DNA of 64,000 nt from Arthrobacter sp. C9C5. Lineage in GTDB: Bacteria > Actinomycetota > Actinomycetes > Actinomycetales > Micrococcaceae. The notes beneath the pieces are model-generated. The model was given only the letters and a program-made list of their open reading frames with translations, ran no database searches and was not told the origin of the DNA. The position numbers were made by a program, and so were the translations under genes. The stretch lies in NCBI RefSeq assembly GCF_013359735.1, contig NZ_JABFMX010000002.1:1-64000 (forward strand), in the 5' to 3' direction. Shown here one piece after another: positions 25,699-34,196 of the stretch (position 1 is its first letter; each line of letters begins with the position of its first letter).

Positions 25699-27126
25699 TT
25701 AGTAGCCGGCCGATTTTAGGAGGGCCGAGACCTTCTCTGACGCGGATTTGAGGGCGTCCGTCGGGGAGGAAGCGCCTGTTGCTGCGTTGTTCACGGCGAC
25801 GGCAACTTCGTGGCTGACTTCGGTGTAGTTGGTCAACCGTGCACGGCCAACGCCTTCTGCGAGGGATTTTCCGAGGGTGTCGTAGAAGGGCGCGAGGGGG
25901 TTATCGCTCTTGATGCCGGTAAAGACGGAAGTCCGGCTGGGGTGCAGGGACTTTGCGGTCATCGTCGTTTGCTGCTCGGCGGCGGTCAGCCAGCTGATCC
26001 CCTGGTAGGCCCATTCCTTGTTCTTGGAATTCTTGTTGACGCTCAGCATCCAGGTCCCGAAGTGGGGTCCGGCGGCCTTCGCGCTGGGCACCGGGGCATA
26101 GCCGATGGTGCCGCCCTTGACGTTGTCACCGAGTTTGAGGTCGTGGTAGTTGATCGTCATGGCGGTCAGCCCGCTGCCGAACGATTCGGCGGTTGTACCC
26201 CAGTCCGCTGACGTGCTGCCCGGGGGCACGTGTCCGCTTTGCGCCAACTTGGCATAGTAGTCAAGTGCCTGGGTTCCTTCGGGTGTGTCGAACGTGGGCT
26301 TGCCGTTCTGGTCTGCCAAGGTCCCGTCTCCGCCCCAGGAGGCGAGCAGGGTCTTGAAGTCGTCGGTGGCCCAGTCGCCGACGCCTGCCATGACCGTGGT
26401 GCCGTACAGCTTCTTGTCAGGCTGGGTGAAGAACTCTGCAACCTGGGCATAGTCGTCCCAGGTCTTCGGGACCGTGAGGTCCTTGCCGTACTTGGCCCTG
26501 AAGTTCGACTTCTGGACCGGGTCGTTGAACAGGTCGCTACGGTAGGCCATGACGGCCACGTTCGACTGGATCGGCATCCCGTACACGTCGAATCCGGCAT
26601 TCTTGATCGCGGATGCGTCGGGCTTTGCCGTGGGGTCCGGGTAGCGTTTGATCGGGGAATCAGCGTTGTAGACGGCCGTGTCGTAGAACACCTTGGGGAT
26701 GAAGTCGCCCACGTTGGACTGCGGGCCGTCAGGGTTCAGGGCGTCGTTCTGGATGTACTGGCTCAGGGGTTCGAGGTTTTGCACCAAGGCCGGCGCCCAC
26801 GGGGTGTCGACGACGACGATGTCGTAGTAGCTGCTGCTGGACGCGAACTCGGAGAAGACCTTCTGCTGCAACGCGTCGTACGGCTGGTTGTCGATCTTCA
26901 GATCGATGCCGAACTTTTCCTTGAACTGCGGCACCAGCGACGCGACGGCGGCGCTGTTGGCTTCATCGGTGGTGTAGAGCATCCGCAGCTCTGCCGGTTT
27001 GGCCGCAGCGGTGTTGGGTGCTGATGACCCGCCCGTGCATGCGGTTGCCAACAGGGTTACGGTGAGCGCGGCTCCCAGGCCCGCTACGATGCGGGATCGC
27101 TTGACGCGATCGAGAGATCGGATCAT
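25699..27126 (-). CDS. Sugar-binding lipoprotein of ABC transporter (family 1)
   Basis: A 475-aa extracellular solute-binding protein. It has a lipoprotein signal (MIRSLDRVKRSRIVAGLG, hydrophobic core, LLATAC lipobox at about 30), then the typical ELRMLYTTDEANSAAVASLV opening and a two-lobed domain of normal family length (~430). Aromatic residues that could stack on a sugar are numerous (SWGGDGTLA, YHDLKLG, WLTAAEQ). It lies 1 nt after the Gfo/Idh gene and 39 nt before the MalF permease. The ligand is probably a neutral mono- or disaccharide-like compound. Confidence 0.93.
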   Translation of the reverse strand: MIRSLDRVKRSRIVAGLGAALTVTLLATACTGGSSAPNTAAAKPAELRMLYTTDEANSAAVASLVPQFKEKFGIDLKIDNQPYDALQQKVFSEFASSSSYYDIVVVDTPWAPALVQNLEPLSQYIQNDALNPDGPQSNVGDFIPKVFYDTAVYNADSPIKRYPDPTAKPDASAIKNAGFDVYGMPIQSNVAVMAYRSDLFNDPVQKSNFRAKYGKDLTVPKTWDDYAQVAEFFTQPDKKLYGTTVMAGVGDWATDDFKTLLASWGGDGTLADQNGKPTFDTPEGTQALDYYAKLAQSGHVPPGSTSADWGTTAESFGSGLTAMTINYHDLKLGDNVKGGTIGYAPVPSAKAAGPHFGTWMLSVNKNSKNKEWAYQGISWLTAAEQQTTMTAKSLHPSRTSVFTGIKSDNPLAPFYDTLGKSLAEGVGRARLTNYTEVSHEVAVAVNNAATGASSPTDALKSASEKVSALLKSAGY

Positions 27127-27127
27127 C

Positions 27128-28294
27128 CTACTGCCTTTCCTTAAGGGTTAATATAGGGGTCTTGTGCCCGGTCAGTTCCGGGTCGTTCGGTGGAACGTCT
27201 TGCCAGCCGCCCTCCCGGGCGGAGCGCTGGACGGCGGAGGTGAGCCGGGCAGCCCGTAGCCCGTCATCAAACAGGGGCAGGCCATCCGGAGCCGTACCGG
27301 ATCTCACCGCTAGGTAAGCATCGGATATGAATGAGTTGAAGGCGTCCTGATAGCCCTGCGGATGGCCTGGCGGCAGGCTGCAGTATCGGGCAGCCGACGG
27401 ATCAAGGACGGCCGGATCTCGGACCATCAGCTGGGAGCCCGAGCGGCGTCCGACCCACAGAGTTTCCGGTTGCTCCTGATCAAAGGTCAGTGTTTCCGTC
27501 GTTCCCGAGATTTCCAGGGCGAGGCGATTCTTACGCCCCGGGGCGACCTGGCTGATCAGGAGTGTTCCCACGGCGCCTCCGCGGGTCTCGAAAACAATGG
27601 AGACGATGTCCTCTGTCCGGACATCCCGGCCCCCCCGTTGGCTGAAGGCCGTGCGTGTCAGGGCGGCGACGCGGCTGATTCGGTCATCAAGAATAAATTC
27701 GATGACATCGCACAAATGGGAGCCGATGTCGGCGAAAGCCCGTGAGGGGCCGCCCAGGCTTTCATCAACCCTCCAGTCGTCATCTTCGCTGGACAGAAGC
27801 CAATCCTGAAGAAATGAACCCTGGATGGTCAGGACACGTCCGACCTGGCCATGGCGCACCCTGGCCCGCGCCTCCCGGACCATGGGATGAAACCTGTAGA
27901 TAAAGGGCACGGCGGCTGTGCGGCCCATGGTGCGGGCCAGTGCGGTCACTGCCGCGGCGTCCTCTACGGAGGTAGCCAGCGGCTTCTCGCAGACCACGTG
28001 CTTGCCAGCCCGCAGCGCCGCCGTGGCGAACTCCGCATGGGTGACGTTCGGCGTGCAGATGTGCACAACGTCGATGGACTCGTCGTCGAGTAACTGCTCC
28101 ACGGAAGAATAAACGCGGCCCAGCCCTAGACGGGTAGCCGCCCGTTCGGCACTCTCCAGCGTCGAGGAGGCCACCCCGGCAGGGATGAGACCGGCAGCCC
28201 GGACCGCCCTGCCGTGAACGGCAGCCATAAACCCGCCCCCAATGAAGCCCGCTCGCAGTGGGGCGGACGCCTCGTCAGTTCCGTTCTCGTTCAT
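27128..28294 (-). CDS. Gfo/Idh/MocA-family dehydrogenase, first gene of sugar operon
   Basis: A 388-aa NAD(P)-dependent dehydrogenase. The Rossmann fold opens with RAGFIGGGFMAAVHGRA (residues ~14-30); the EKP lysine is in VCEKPLATSVEDAA, and GSFLQDWLLSSEDDDW and ADIGSHLCDVIEF form the substrate-side loops. The GxYLQDW-like loop is shared by the larger (~390 aa) members such as levoglucosan dehydrogenase, which oxidise C3 of glucosides. As the promoter-proximal gene it may catalyse the first oxidation. It has no Shine-Dalgarno and a -10-like hexamer 6 nt upstream. Confidence 0.88.
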   Translation of the reverse strand: MNENGTDEASAPLRAGFIGGGFMAAVHGRAVRAAGLIPAGVASSTLESAERAATRLGLGRVYSSVEQLLDDESIDVVHICTPNVTHAEFATAALRAGKHVVCEKPLATSVEDAAAVTALARTMGRTAAVPFIYRFHPMVREARARVRHGQVGRVLTIQGSFLQDWLLSSEDDDWRVDESLGGPSRAFADIGSHLCDVIEFILDDRISRVAALTRTAFSQRGGRDVRTEDIVSIVFETRGGAVGTLLISQVAPGRKNRLALEISGTTETLTFDQEQPETLWVGRRSGSQLMVRDPAVLDPSAARYCSLPPGHPQGYQDAFNSFISDAYLAVRSGTAPDGLPLFDDGLRAARLTSAVQRSAREGGWQDVPPNDPELTGHKTPILTLKERQ

Positions 28295-28331
28295 TGCATC
28301 AGTATGACATTCGTCACCTGTCTTATGTCAA
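28295..28331 (-). promoter_or_regulatory. Sugar-operon promoter with overlapping inverted repeat
   Basis: On the minus strand TTGACA (28331-28326) and CATACT (28306-28301) are separated by 19 nt, and the operon's ATG follows the -10 by 6 nt. TGACAT (28305-28310) and ATGTCA (28325-28330) form an inverted repeat that covers both promoter elements, a good place for the divergent ROK protein to bind. Confidence 0.6.
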
Positions 28332-28370
28332 GCACTAAGCAAAAGATGCCTAAACGTGCTCAATAGATCA

Positions 28371-28406
28371 TTCACGACGGTTCGTATCGCGTGTAATAAT
28401 CAACAG
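28371..28406 (+). promoter_or_regulatory. Promoter of the ROK regulator gene
   Basis: TTCACG (28371-28376) and AATAAT (28395-28400, five of six bases of the consensus) are 18 nt apart, and an ATG lies 6 nt downstream at 28407. Transcription would start at or near that ATG. It could be a leaderless start, or give a 48-nt leader for the GTG at 28455. Confidence 0.55.
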
Positions 28407-28454
28407 ATGAAACAAGACGGAGCTTCGAAGTCCTACAGGAGGGAAGCGGTTTCA

Positions 28455-29636
28455 GTGAGCAGCCAGACGCCGGGATTCGGTGCATTCGAGATCTTTCAGC
28501 TCATGCGTGACGGCAAGCCGCGGACCAGGGCCGAACTGACTGCTCAAACGGGACTTTCACGGTCGACCATCGGCGCGCGGATCGATACCCTCTCGGAGCT
28601 CGGGCTCGTCAAGCCGGTCTCTTATGCCTCATCAACCGGCGGGCGGCCGTCGTCTCAAATAGCCTTCAACGCGGGCGCCGGAATCGTGGCGGCCGCCGAC
28701 CTCGGCGCCACGCACGCCACCATTGCCATCACCGACCTCGCCGGGAACAGAATCGCTGAAACACATACGAAACTTGAAATTTCCGACAGGCCCGACGAGG
28801 TGCTCACATCCCTGGCAGAGAACGTCACGTCGCTGCTGAAACAGATCGGACGTGATGCCAGCGAACTCATGGCCATCGGCATCGGACTGCCCGGCCCGGT
28901 AGAACATGATACCGGGAAGCCCTCCAAGCCGCCCCTCATGCCGGGCTGGGACGGATTCGACGTTCCGGCAGCCATGCGGAAGAAATTCCAGGTGCCCATT
29001 CTGGTCGACAATGACGTTAACATCATGGCCTTGGGTGAACGCGCCGCCCAGTCGCCGGACACGGACCATATGATCTTCGTCAAGGTCGCCACCGGCATCG
29101 GGGCAGGGATCATCAGTGGCGGACAGCTTCAGCGCGGGGCGGACGGAACCGCCGGGGACATCGGCCATATCCCCATCTCACGCGGCGTCCTCGTCCCCTG
29201 CAGCTGCGGCAATATGGGCTGCCTCGAGGCCCTCGCCAGCGGGCCGGCAGTCGCTGCCGCCCTCAGGAAAAACGGCGCGGATGTCCGCACGGTGGCCGAT
29301 GTCATTGCACTCGTACGGGCCGGCGATCTCGCCGCCATACAGACCGTCCGACAGGCTGGCCGGGACATCGGTGAAGTCCTGAACATGTGCGTCAGCATCA
29401 TCAACCCCTCCGTCATAACCATCGGGGGCTCGATGGCCGAAGCGGGCGAATACCTCATCGCAGGAATCCGCGAAGTCGTGTACAGCCGGTCCACACCGAT
29501 AGCCACTCAACACCTGACCATCGAACAATCACACTCCGGGCCCCAGGCCGGCGTCATCGGTGCCAGCATCCTCGCCATCGAGCACGCACTCTCTGCCGAG
29601 CGACTCGAATCCCTCCACAGCCGCCGAACCGCCTAG
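28455..29636 (+). CDS. ROK-family transcriptional regulator
   Basis: About 393 aa. N-terminal winged helix (RTRAELTAQTGLSRSTIGAR, residues ~20-45) joined to an actin-like ROK domain: AAADLGATHATIAI (phosphate 1), GIGLPGPVEHDTG, VDNDVNIMALGE (catalytic-type Asp) and the zinc motif CSCGNMGCLE. It probably represses the divergent sugar operon and is released by its substrate. Two starts compete: GTG 28455 with a perfect AGGAGG 12 nt upstream, and ATG 28407, which sits 6 nt after a -10 and would add 16 residues. I favour the GTG. Confidence 0.9.
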   Translation: MSSQTPGFGAFEIFQLMRDGKPRTRAELTAQTGLSRSTIGARIDTLSELGLVKPVSYASSTGGRPSSQIAFNAGAGIVAAADLGATHATIAITDLAGNRIAETHTKLEISDRPDEVLTSLAENVTSLLKQIGRDASELMAIGIGLPGPVEHDTGKPSKPPLMPGWDGFDVPAAMRKKFQVPILVDNDVNIMALGERAAQSPDTDHMIFVKVATGIGAGIISGGQLQRGADGTAGDIGHIPISRGVLVPCSCGNMGCLEALASGPAVAAALRKNGADVRTVADVIALVRAGDLAAIQTVRQAGRDIGEVLNMCVSIINPSVITIGGSMAEAGEYLIAGIREVVYSRSTPIATQHLTIEQSHSGPQAGVIGASILAIEHALSAERLESLHSRRTA

Positions 29637-30122
29637 ACCATCAGCTCGGGACCCAGAGGGCCAAAGCGGCTTGTGCGCCGCCGTTCTCATAAAGAGCGAT
29701 AAGGCAACTGGCAATCAAGGTTCCGGCAGGGGACGGACCCGGAACGTCGAACCCATCTTCGTCAGCACGCGCAAGCTCATGGTCATCACGTTTGCCTTTA
29801 GGTGGACGCGGTCAAGCCACGCGATCTTTGACCGGGCGCGCGTCTGAGACTGCCGCTGGAGCCCGCATCTATTCCGCAGATTCGATGGCAGCCGACGAAA
29901 TCAGATGGCAACAGTAAACAGCCCTGACCTGCGACGATGAAAAGTGCGGATAGTCCGCAGAAACGCCCGAGAGCGCCGTACTCTCTCTCGAAAGGCCATC
30001 GGATCCACTCCGGTCCAACATCTGCGGGTCCGGGTTGCATTGTTTGCCTCGGCCGGCAGCACTGCCCGACCTATGCTCGGGCCGGCTTCGCCTTAGAGTT
30101 GGCGACGGCCAGCCCGTCGCTT
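29637..30122. other. Gene-poor stretch after the ROK gene
   Basis: I see no convincing gene here. A short GC stem (GCGGC-TTGTGC-GCCGC, about 29666-29681) may end the ROK transcript. Reading frames in the interval are short and lack family patterns and ribosome-binding sites. Together with the 18.3-19.6 kb stretch it borders the sugar operon, and both flanks look decayed. Confidence 0.5.
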
Positions 30123-30575
30123 GTGCAGTTCGTAGCTTCTGGTGTGGTGATCGCCCTGGTAGGTCTCGCCATGACCGTCACGACCCTCAGGAAAGAACCG
30201 GCGCCTCCCGAGGTATTTCTAGAGGAGGAACACTTCGAGGGCGGCGGGACCGTGCCAGTCCGAGAGGGAAACGTGTGGACGGGTTTTTCAGTTCATGCGA
30301 TGTTCCGGATGCTGATTCTTAGCCCCACCTCGGAAGCCCTCAGGTTCAGTCTCGCCTACGGCTTTGGGAAGTTCGTTGGGCCATGGACTTTACAGCGAAC
30401 GGAAGTCGCGCGGATAGAGCGCGTCCGGATGTGGTTGAATCCTCAGGACGCCCTCAGAATCATCCCGGCCACCGGTTCTCCTTGGTATTTTTTGAAGCAC
30501 GAGCCCGGCACCGTTCTGGCCTGCTTGAAAGAACTTGGCTGCCCCGTGTCCGCTGACGTAGGCAAATGGCCCTGA
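30123..30575 (+). CDS. Small membrane-anchored protein of unknown function
   Basis: From GTG 30123 the product is about 150 aa: one N-terminal membrane helix (VQFVASGVVIALVGLAM), a charged stretch (EEEHFEGGG) and a cytosolic domain with WTGFSVHAMFRML and VARIERVRMWLNPQDALR, which could be PH-like. The frame is open from 29937, so the start is uncertain, and there is no clear ribosome-binding site. No family recognised. It is isolated between the ROK gene and tRNA-Ser. Confidence 0.45.
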   Translation: MQFVASGVVIALVGLAMTVTTLRKEPAPPEVFLEEEHFEGGGTVPVREGNVWTGFSVHAMFRMLILSPTSEALRFSLAYGFGKFVGPWTLQRTEVARIERVRMWLNPQDALRIIPATGSPWYFLKHEPGTVLACLKELGCPVSADVGKWP

Positions 30576-30778
30576 TCGTCCTATCGGTCTCGAACCGGGC
30601 TGGCCTACTCTCCGCGCCGGACGGGGGGATGTCAATCCGCACATCAGTAGACGACCGCTGTGGGCAGCGCATGCGGGTTTGACGTCAGGGCTGGGGCGAA
30701 GCGTCGATGGCCGGCGGCGAGAGCCCTGGCGAAGTCTTGCCAATTCTTTGCCAATGCGTCCATTCCGGGCAAAGCAAA

Positions 30779-30817
30779 GGCCCCTGCTTCCCTTATAAAC
30801 AAAGGGAAGCAGGGGCC
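30779..30817 (-). terminator. Strong hairpin terminator of tRNA-Ser
   Basis: A perfect 16-bp stem (GGCCCCTGCTTCCCTT at 30779-30794 paired with 30802-30817) with a 7-nt loop. On the minus strand the stem is followed by TTTGCTTTG. It begins 9 nt downstream of the tRNA 3' end. Confidence 0.85.
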
Positions 30818-30825
30818 TCGATCAT

Positions 30826-30915
30826 TGGCGGTGACGGTGGGATTTGAACCCACGTTGGCTTTTACACCAAACAACATTTCGAGTGTTGCACCTTCGGCCG
30901 CTCGGACACGTCACC
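30826..30915 (-). tRNA. tRNA-Ser (anticodon CGA)
   Basis: On the minus strand the acceptor stem GGTGACG (30915-30909) pairs with CGTCACC, followed by discriminator G and an encoded CCA (30828-30826). The anticodon loop reads CTCGAAA, giving CGA for UCG codons. The long variable arm typical of class II tRNAs is present, and the T arm is GTGGGTTCAAATCCCAC. Length is 90 nt including CCA. Confidence 0.96.
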
Positions 30916-31248
30916 AACCTGACTAGGGTACCGGAGCAAGGCGCCCAACCCCAAAACGGCGCCTAAACAGACAGCGCCGGAGTCGTGGTCGGGTTCCCGG
31001 CGCTCGGGGTTCTGCAACGCAGAGGGCCGCGGCTGGATCATCGCGGCCGTGACGAAGCTGGCCACCGCTACCGCCATGGACGCGGCGGACACCAGTTGGA
31101 ACGTCGACATCATGGGGGAGAGGCGGGTGCCGCTGGCGATGGCGACGGCAAGGCCTGCCGCCATGCCGGCCGCGCTGGAGGCCCAGCCCAGCAGGGCCAG
31201 CCTCCTGCACAGGGGCCGCAGCAGCGGCCACACGTCACCCAAAGTCAT
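30862..31248 (-). CDS. Possible small membrane protein running into tRNA-Ser
   Basis: A 128-aa frame starting MTLGDVWPLLRPL with two hydrophobic segments (about 18-38 and 48-68) and a basic start, as in small DUF-type membrane proteins. After about residue 76 the sequence loses its character and the last 54 nt lie inside the tRNA-Ser gene on the same strand. Either the true gene is shorter or frameshifted, or the frame is spurious. The first two thirds look protein-like. Confidence 0.4.
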   Translation of the reverse strand: MTLGDVWPLLRPLCRRLALLGWASSAAGMAAGLAVAIASGTRLSPMMSTFQLVSAASMAVAVASFVTAAMIQPRPSALQNPERREPDHDSGAVCLGAVLGLGALLRYPSQVGDVSERPKVQHSKCCLV

Positions 31249-31335
31249 GCATCCACGTTAATGAAGCCGGCTGGACGCAGGCTGGGAGCGGACCGGGCGG
31301 TAGCCGGATTCCGCCGGAGCCTCTGGCCCCGGCCC

Positions 31336-31347
31336 TAGGATGAGGTC
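31336..31347 (+). promoter_or_regulatory. -10-type hexamer 6 nt before winged-helix gene
   Basis: TAGGAT (31336-31341) stands exactly 6 nt before ATG 31348. No distinct -35 is visible. The intervening GAGGTC is too close to the start to be a normal ribosome-binding site, so a leaderless start is likely. Confidence 0.5.
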
Positions 31348-32463
31348 ATGGCAGCACAGGTGCGCACGCGGTTGAGCCGGTCCGTGATGGGCCGGCTCCG
31401 TCTGGCCTCCCAGGGTCTCACCGGGCCTGGCTTCGAGTCCGTTCCCGGGGCGGTCCGGGTCATGACCGCCATGCAGGCGCAGGACCTCCAGGCTTCGCTG
31501 TGGGCCGTGGGGCAGCGTGTGCCGGGCTCCCGCGCGGCCGATGTCCGCGCCTCGCTGGACCGCGGCGAAATCGTCCGGTCCTGGCCGATGCGCGGCACGC
31601 TGCACCTGCTGGCGCCCGAGGATCTGAAATGGATCCTGGACATCACCTCCGCCCGCCTCATCAAAGGCCTGGCCGGGCGGCACCGGGAGCTGGGGATCTC
31701 CGCCGCGGACATCGAAGCTGCCGCGGATGCCGCCCTGCAGCGGGTCGCCGGCGGGGCCGCGGCCAGCCGGGCGGAGCTGTTCCAGGCCTTCGAGCAAGCC
31801 GGCCAGTCCACGGCGGGCCAGCGCGGCATCCATCTCCTGGGGACCCTGTGCCAGCGGGGCTTGCTGGTGCTGGGCCCGCTCGCCGGCAACCAGCAGCTGG
31901 TGGTGGCCTTTGACGACTGGATCAAGGACTCGCGGCGGCTGGGCCGCGAGGAAGGAATCGCCGAGTGGCTGCTGCGCTACCTGTACAGCCACGGCCCTGC
32001 CACCGAACGTGACTTCGCCTGGTGGTCCGGCATCCCGCTGACCGAGGTCCGGGCGGCGCTGGCCGAAGTGAGGGACCAGCTGGCGGAGCTGGACTTCGAA
32101 GGCAGGCAGTACTGGCTCTCCCCGGAGACGGAGGCCCTGCTCGACGGCGGCGTCCCCGCCCAACGCACCGTGCTGGCGCTGCCGGGATTCGACGAGTTCC
32201 TCCTCGGCTACACCGACCGGTCCATCGCGCTGCCCGCGCAGCACGCGGACAAGATCGTCCCCGGCGGCAACGGGGTGTTCAGGAAGACCATCGTGGCCGG
32301 TGGCGCCGTGGTGGGGACCTGGGCGGCGCCCGGCAACGGCCGGTCCGGCGCCGTCGTGCCCGAACCGTTCGACGGAGTTAACGGACTGCGGCCTGCGGCT
32401 CGAAAATCCTTTGAGCTGCAGGCCGCGAAGTACCGGCGGTTCCTCGGCCTCGACCGGCCCTGA
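31348..32463 (+). CDS. Winged-helix (HTH_42/AlkZ superfamily) protein
   Basis: A 371-aa protein of the DUF1006/HTH_42 superfamily, three tandem winged helices with an end domain. AlkZ/YcaQ members unhook DNA crosslinks using a Gln-x-Gln motif; here TAMQAQDLQASLWAVG supplies QAQ at about residues 41-43. RSWPMRGTLHLLAPEDL (near 77) is the family's second marker, and LPGFDEFLLGYTDR the third. The actinobacterial branch has varied or unknown activities, so DNA glycosylase function is possible but unproven. It is monocistronic. Confidence 0.85.
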   Translation: MAAQVRTRLSRSVMGRLRLASQGLTGPGFESVPGAVRVMTAMQAQDLQASLWAVGQRVPGSRAADVRASLDRGEIVRSWPMRGTLHLLAPEDLKWILDITSARLIKGLAGRHRELGISAADIEAAADAALQRVAGGAAASRAELFQAFEQAGQSTAGQRGIHLLGTLCQRGLLVLGPLAGNQQLVVAFDDWIKDSRRLGREEGIAEWLLRYLYSHGPATERDFAWWSGIPLTEVRAALAEVRDQLAELDFEGRQYWLSPETEALLDGGVPAQRTVLALPGFDEFLLGYTDRSIALPAQHADKIVPGGNGVFRKTIVAGGAVVGTWAAPGNGRSGAVVPEPFDGVNGLRPAARKSFELQAAKYRRFLGLDRP

Positions 32464-32497
32464 GGGGTCGGAGGGGCTTAGAGGGACCTAGAAGGCC

Positions 32498-33640
32498 CTA
32501 GAGGGTGCCGGTGGCGATCTTGAGCATGCGCCGCAGCGGCTCCGCGGCGCCCCAGAGGAGCTGGTCCCCGACGGTGAAGGCGCTGATGTACTCCGGGCCC
32601 ATTTCGAGCTTGCGGATGCGGCCCACCGGGATGTCCAGGGTGCCGGACGCCGCCACCGGGGTGAGGTCCGCCATCGAGGCTTCCTTGGTGTTGGGCACCA
32701 CGGTGGCCCATTCGTTGTCCGCGTCCAGGAGCTTCTCGATCTCGGCGACGGAGAGGTCCTCGCGGAGCTTGAGCGTGAGCGCCTGGGAGTGGGAGCGCAT
32801 GGCGCCGATCCGGACGCACAGGCCGTCCATGATGACGCGGTCCGCGCCGGTGGTACCGAGGATCTTGTTGGTTTCCACCCCGGCCTTCCACTCTTCCTTG
32901 GACTGGCCGTTGCCGAGGTCCGCGTCGATCCAGGGGATCAGCGAGCCCGCCAGCGGCACACCGAACTGGGTGGCGTCGATATCGGTACGCTGGTGGGCCA
33001 GGACCTTGCGGTCGATCTCCAGGATGGCCGACGCCGGGTCGTCCAGTTCGCTGCTGACCTCGGCGTTGAGCGTGCCGAACTGGCTCAGCAGTTCACGCAT
33101 GTGCCGGGCGCCGCCGCCGGACGCGGCCTGGTAGGTCATCGAGGTGCCCCATTCGACGAGGCCGTTCTTGAACAGGCCGCCGAGGCCCATCAGCATGCAG
33201 GAGACCGTGCAGTTGCCGCCGATGTAGTCCTTCACGCCGCCGGAGAGGCCGGCGTCGATGACGTCGCGGTTGATCGGGTCCAGCACGATGATCGAGTCGT
33301 CGTTCATGCGGAGGGTGGAAGCGGCGTCGATCCACAGGCCGTCCCAGCCGCGGCTGCGCAACTCGCCGTGCACCCGCTTGGTGTAGTCGCCGCCCTGGGC
33401 GGTCACAATGATCGGCAGCTTCGCCAGCGTCTCGACGTCGAACGCGTCCTCGAGCTTGCCGGCCGCGCCCGCCGCAGAGCCCGCAATGGCCGGGGCGGCG
33501 CCTCCGGCGTTCGAGGTGGAGAAGAAGACCGGGTTGATGTTGGCGAAGTCGCCCTCGTCCTGCATGCGCTGCATCAGGACGGAGCCGACCATGCCACGCC
33601 AACCGACCAGTCCGACGGACGGGGTAGCTGCTGTAGTCAT
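32498..33640 (-). CDS. asd: Aspartate-semialdehyde dehydrogenase
   Basis: A 380-aa NADPH-dependent enzyme that makes aspartate semialdehyde for lysine/diaminopimelate, threonine and methionine. [18 protein letters not shown] is the proteobacterial-type nucleotide loop, and [16 protein letters not shown] holds the active-site Cys (near residue 139). The [14 protein letters not shown] segment is also conserved. This E. coli-like form is longer than the ~345-aa form of many actinobacteria. It stands apart from a lysC gene here. Its ATG follows TAAACT by 6 nt, suggesting a leaderless mRNA. Confidence 0.95.
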   Translation of the reverse strand: MTTAATPSVGLVGWRGMVGSVLMQRMQDEGDFANINPVFFSTSNAGGAAPAIAGSAAGAAGKLEDAFDVETLAKLPIIVTAQGGDYTKRVHGELRSRGWDGLWIDAASTLRMNDDSIIVLDPINRDVIDAGLSGGVKDYIGGNCTVSCMLMGLGGLFKNGLVEWGTSMTYQAASGGGARHMRELLSQFGTLNAEVSSELDDPASAILEIDRKVLAHQRTDIDATQFGVPLAGSLIPWIDADLGNGQSKEEWKAGVETNKILGTTGADRVIMDGLCVRIGAMRSHSQALTLKLREDLSVAEIEKLLDADNEWATVVPNTKEASMADLTPVAASGTLDIPVGRIRKLEMGPEYISAFTVGDQLLWGAAEPLRRMLKIATGTL

Positions 33641-33652
33641 TGGGCCAGTTTA
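33641..33652 (-). promoter_or_regulatory. -10-type hexamer 6 nt before asd
   Basis: On the minus strand TAAACT (33652-33647) precedes the asd ATG by exactly 6 nt. The -35 region is not clear. There is no Shine-Dalgarno sequence in the spacer. Confidence 0.5.
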
Positions 33653-33731
33653 GACTTTGCGGCGGGTGGGCCGCAGTCGGTTACGTCACGGCCGGTCCGC
33701 CGCGCGCAGCACCGCCCGGGCAGGCTCCCCG

Positions 33732-34148
33732 TCAGTCCAGCTGCCGCGGGCTTGGTTCCGGAAGACCGCGCTCGCGGCGGATGCTCCGGGCCTTGAACTC
33801 AGACGTGGCAAGCCGGACGGCATAGAGCACTCCGGCGGCACCAATCACGGTCAGCACGAGGGCGCCCCACAGCGGGCTTTCGCCCCGCGAGGTCGGGGCG
33901 GCTACGAGGAAGACCGAGAACACGGTCACCGCGGCGAACACGGCCGCCAGGAGGGCCATCCCGGACGCCGTGGTGACGATCGGGCCGGACCCGGTGCGGG
34001 CAAAGCCGATCTCGTCCGCGGCGTAGGAATGCAGCCGCCCGCGGTCCATGGTCCTGGTTAGGAGCCGCTTCTCCCCGGCAGCCACGGCACGTTCGTGCCG
34101 GGCGCGGATCTCGTCGTCGTGCTGGTGGTCCGCCGCGTCTTCAGGCAC
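33732..34148 (-). CDS. Membrane protein, third paralogue of WXG100 cassette
   Basis: A 138-aa protein starting at GTG 34148 with AAGGGAG 7 nt upstream; an ATG at 34175 lacks such a site. Two membrane segments (SGMALLAAVFAAVTVFSVFL and WGALVLTVIGAAGVLYAV) lie between an N-terminal YAADEIGFAR segment and a C-terminal KARSIRRERGLPEPSP. These flanks match, more weakly, the AEEYGVRKD and KAEKLR-x2-RNLPRPVE ends of the two genes upstream, so it is a diverged third copy. Function unknown; an immunity-like role is inferred. Confidence 0.75.
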   Translation of the reverse strand: MPEDAADHQHDDEIRARHERAVAAGEKRLLTRTMDRGRLHSYAADEIGFARTGSGPIVTTASGMALLAAVFAAVTVFSVFLVAAPTSRGESPLWGALVLTVIGAAGVLYAVRLATSEFKARSIRRERGLPEPSPRQLD

Positions 34149-34196
34149 GTGGTTCTCCCTTTGTGATGGGTCCATTTCCCCGGCGTCGCCGGGGGT

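Noticed and set aside
19147..30839. GTGACGGTG at 19147-19155 matches the 3' end of tRNA-Ser at 30831-30839, suggesting att sites of an island
   Set aside because: A 9-nt match is expected by chance in a window of this size, and no integrase or other mobility gene lies between the two.
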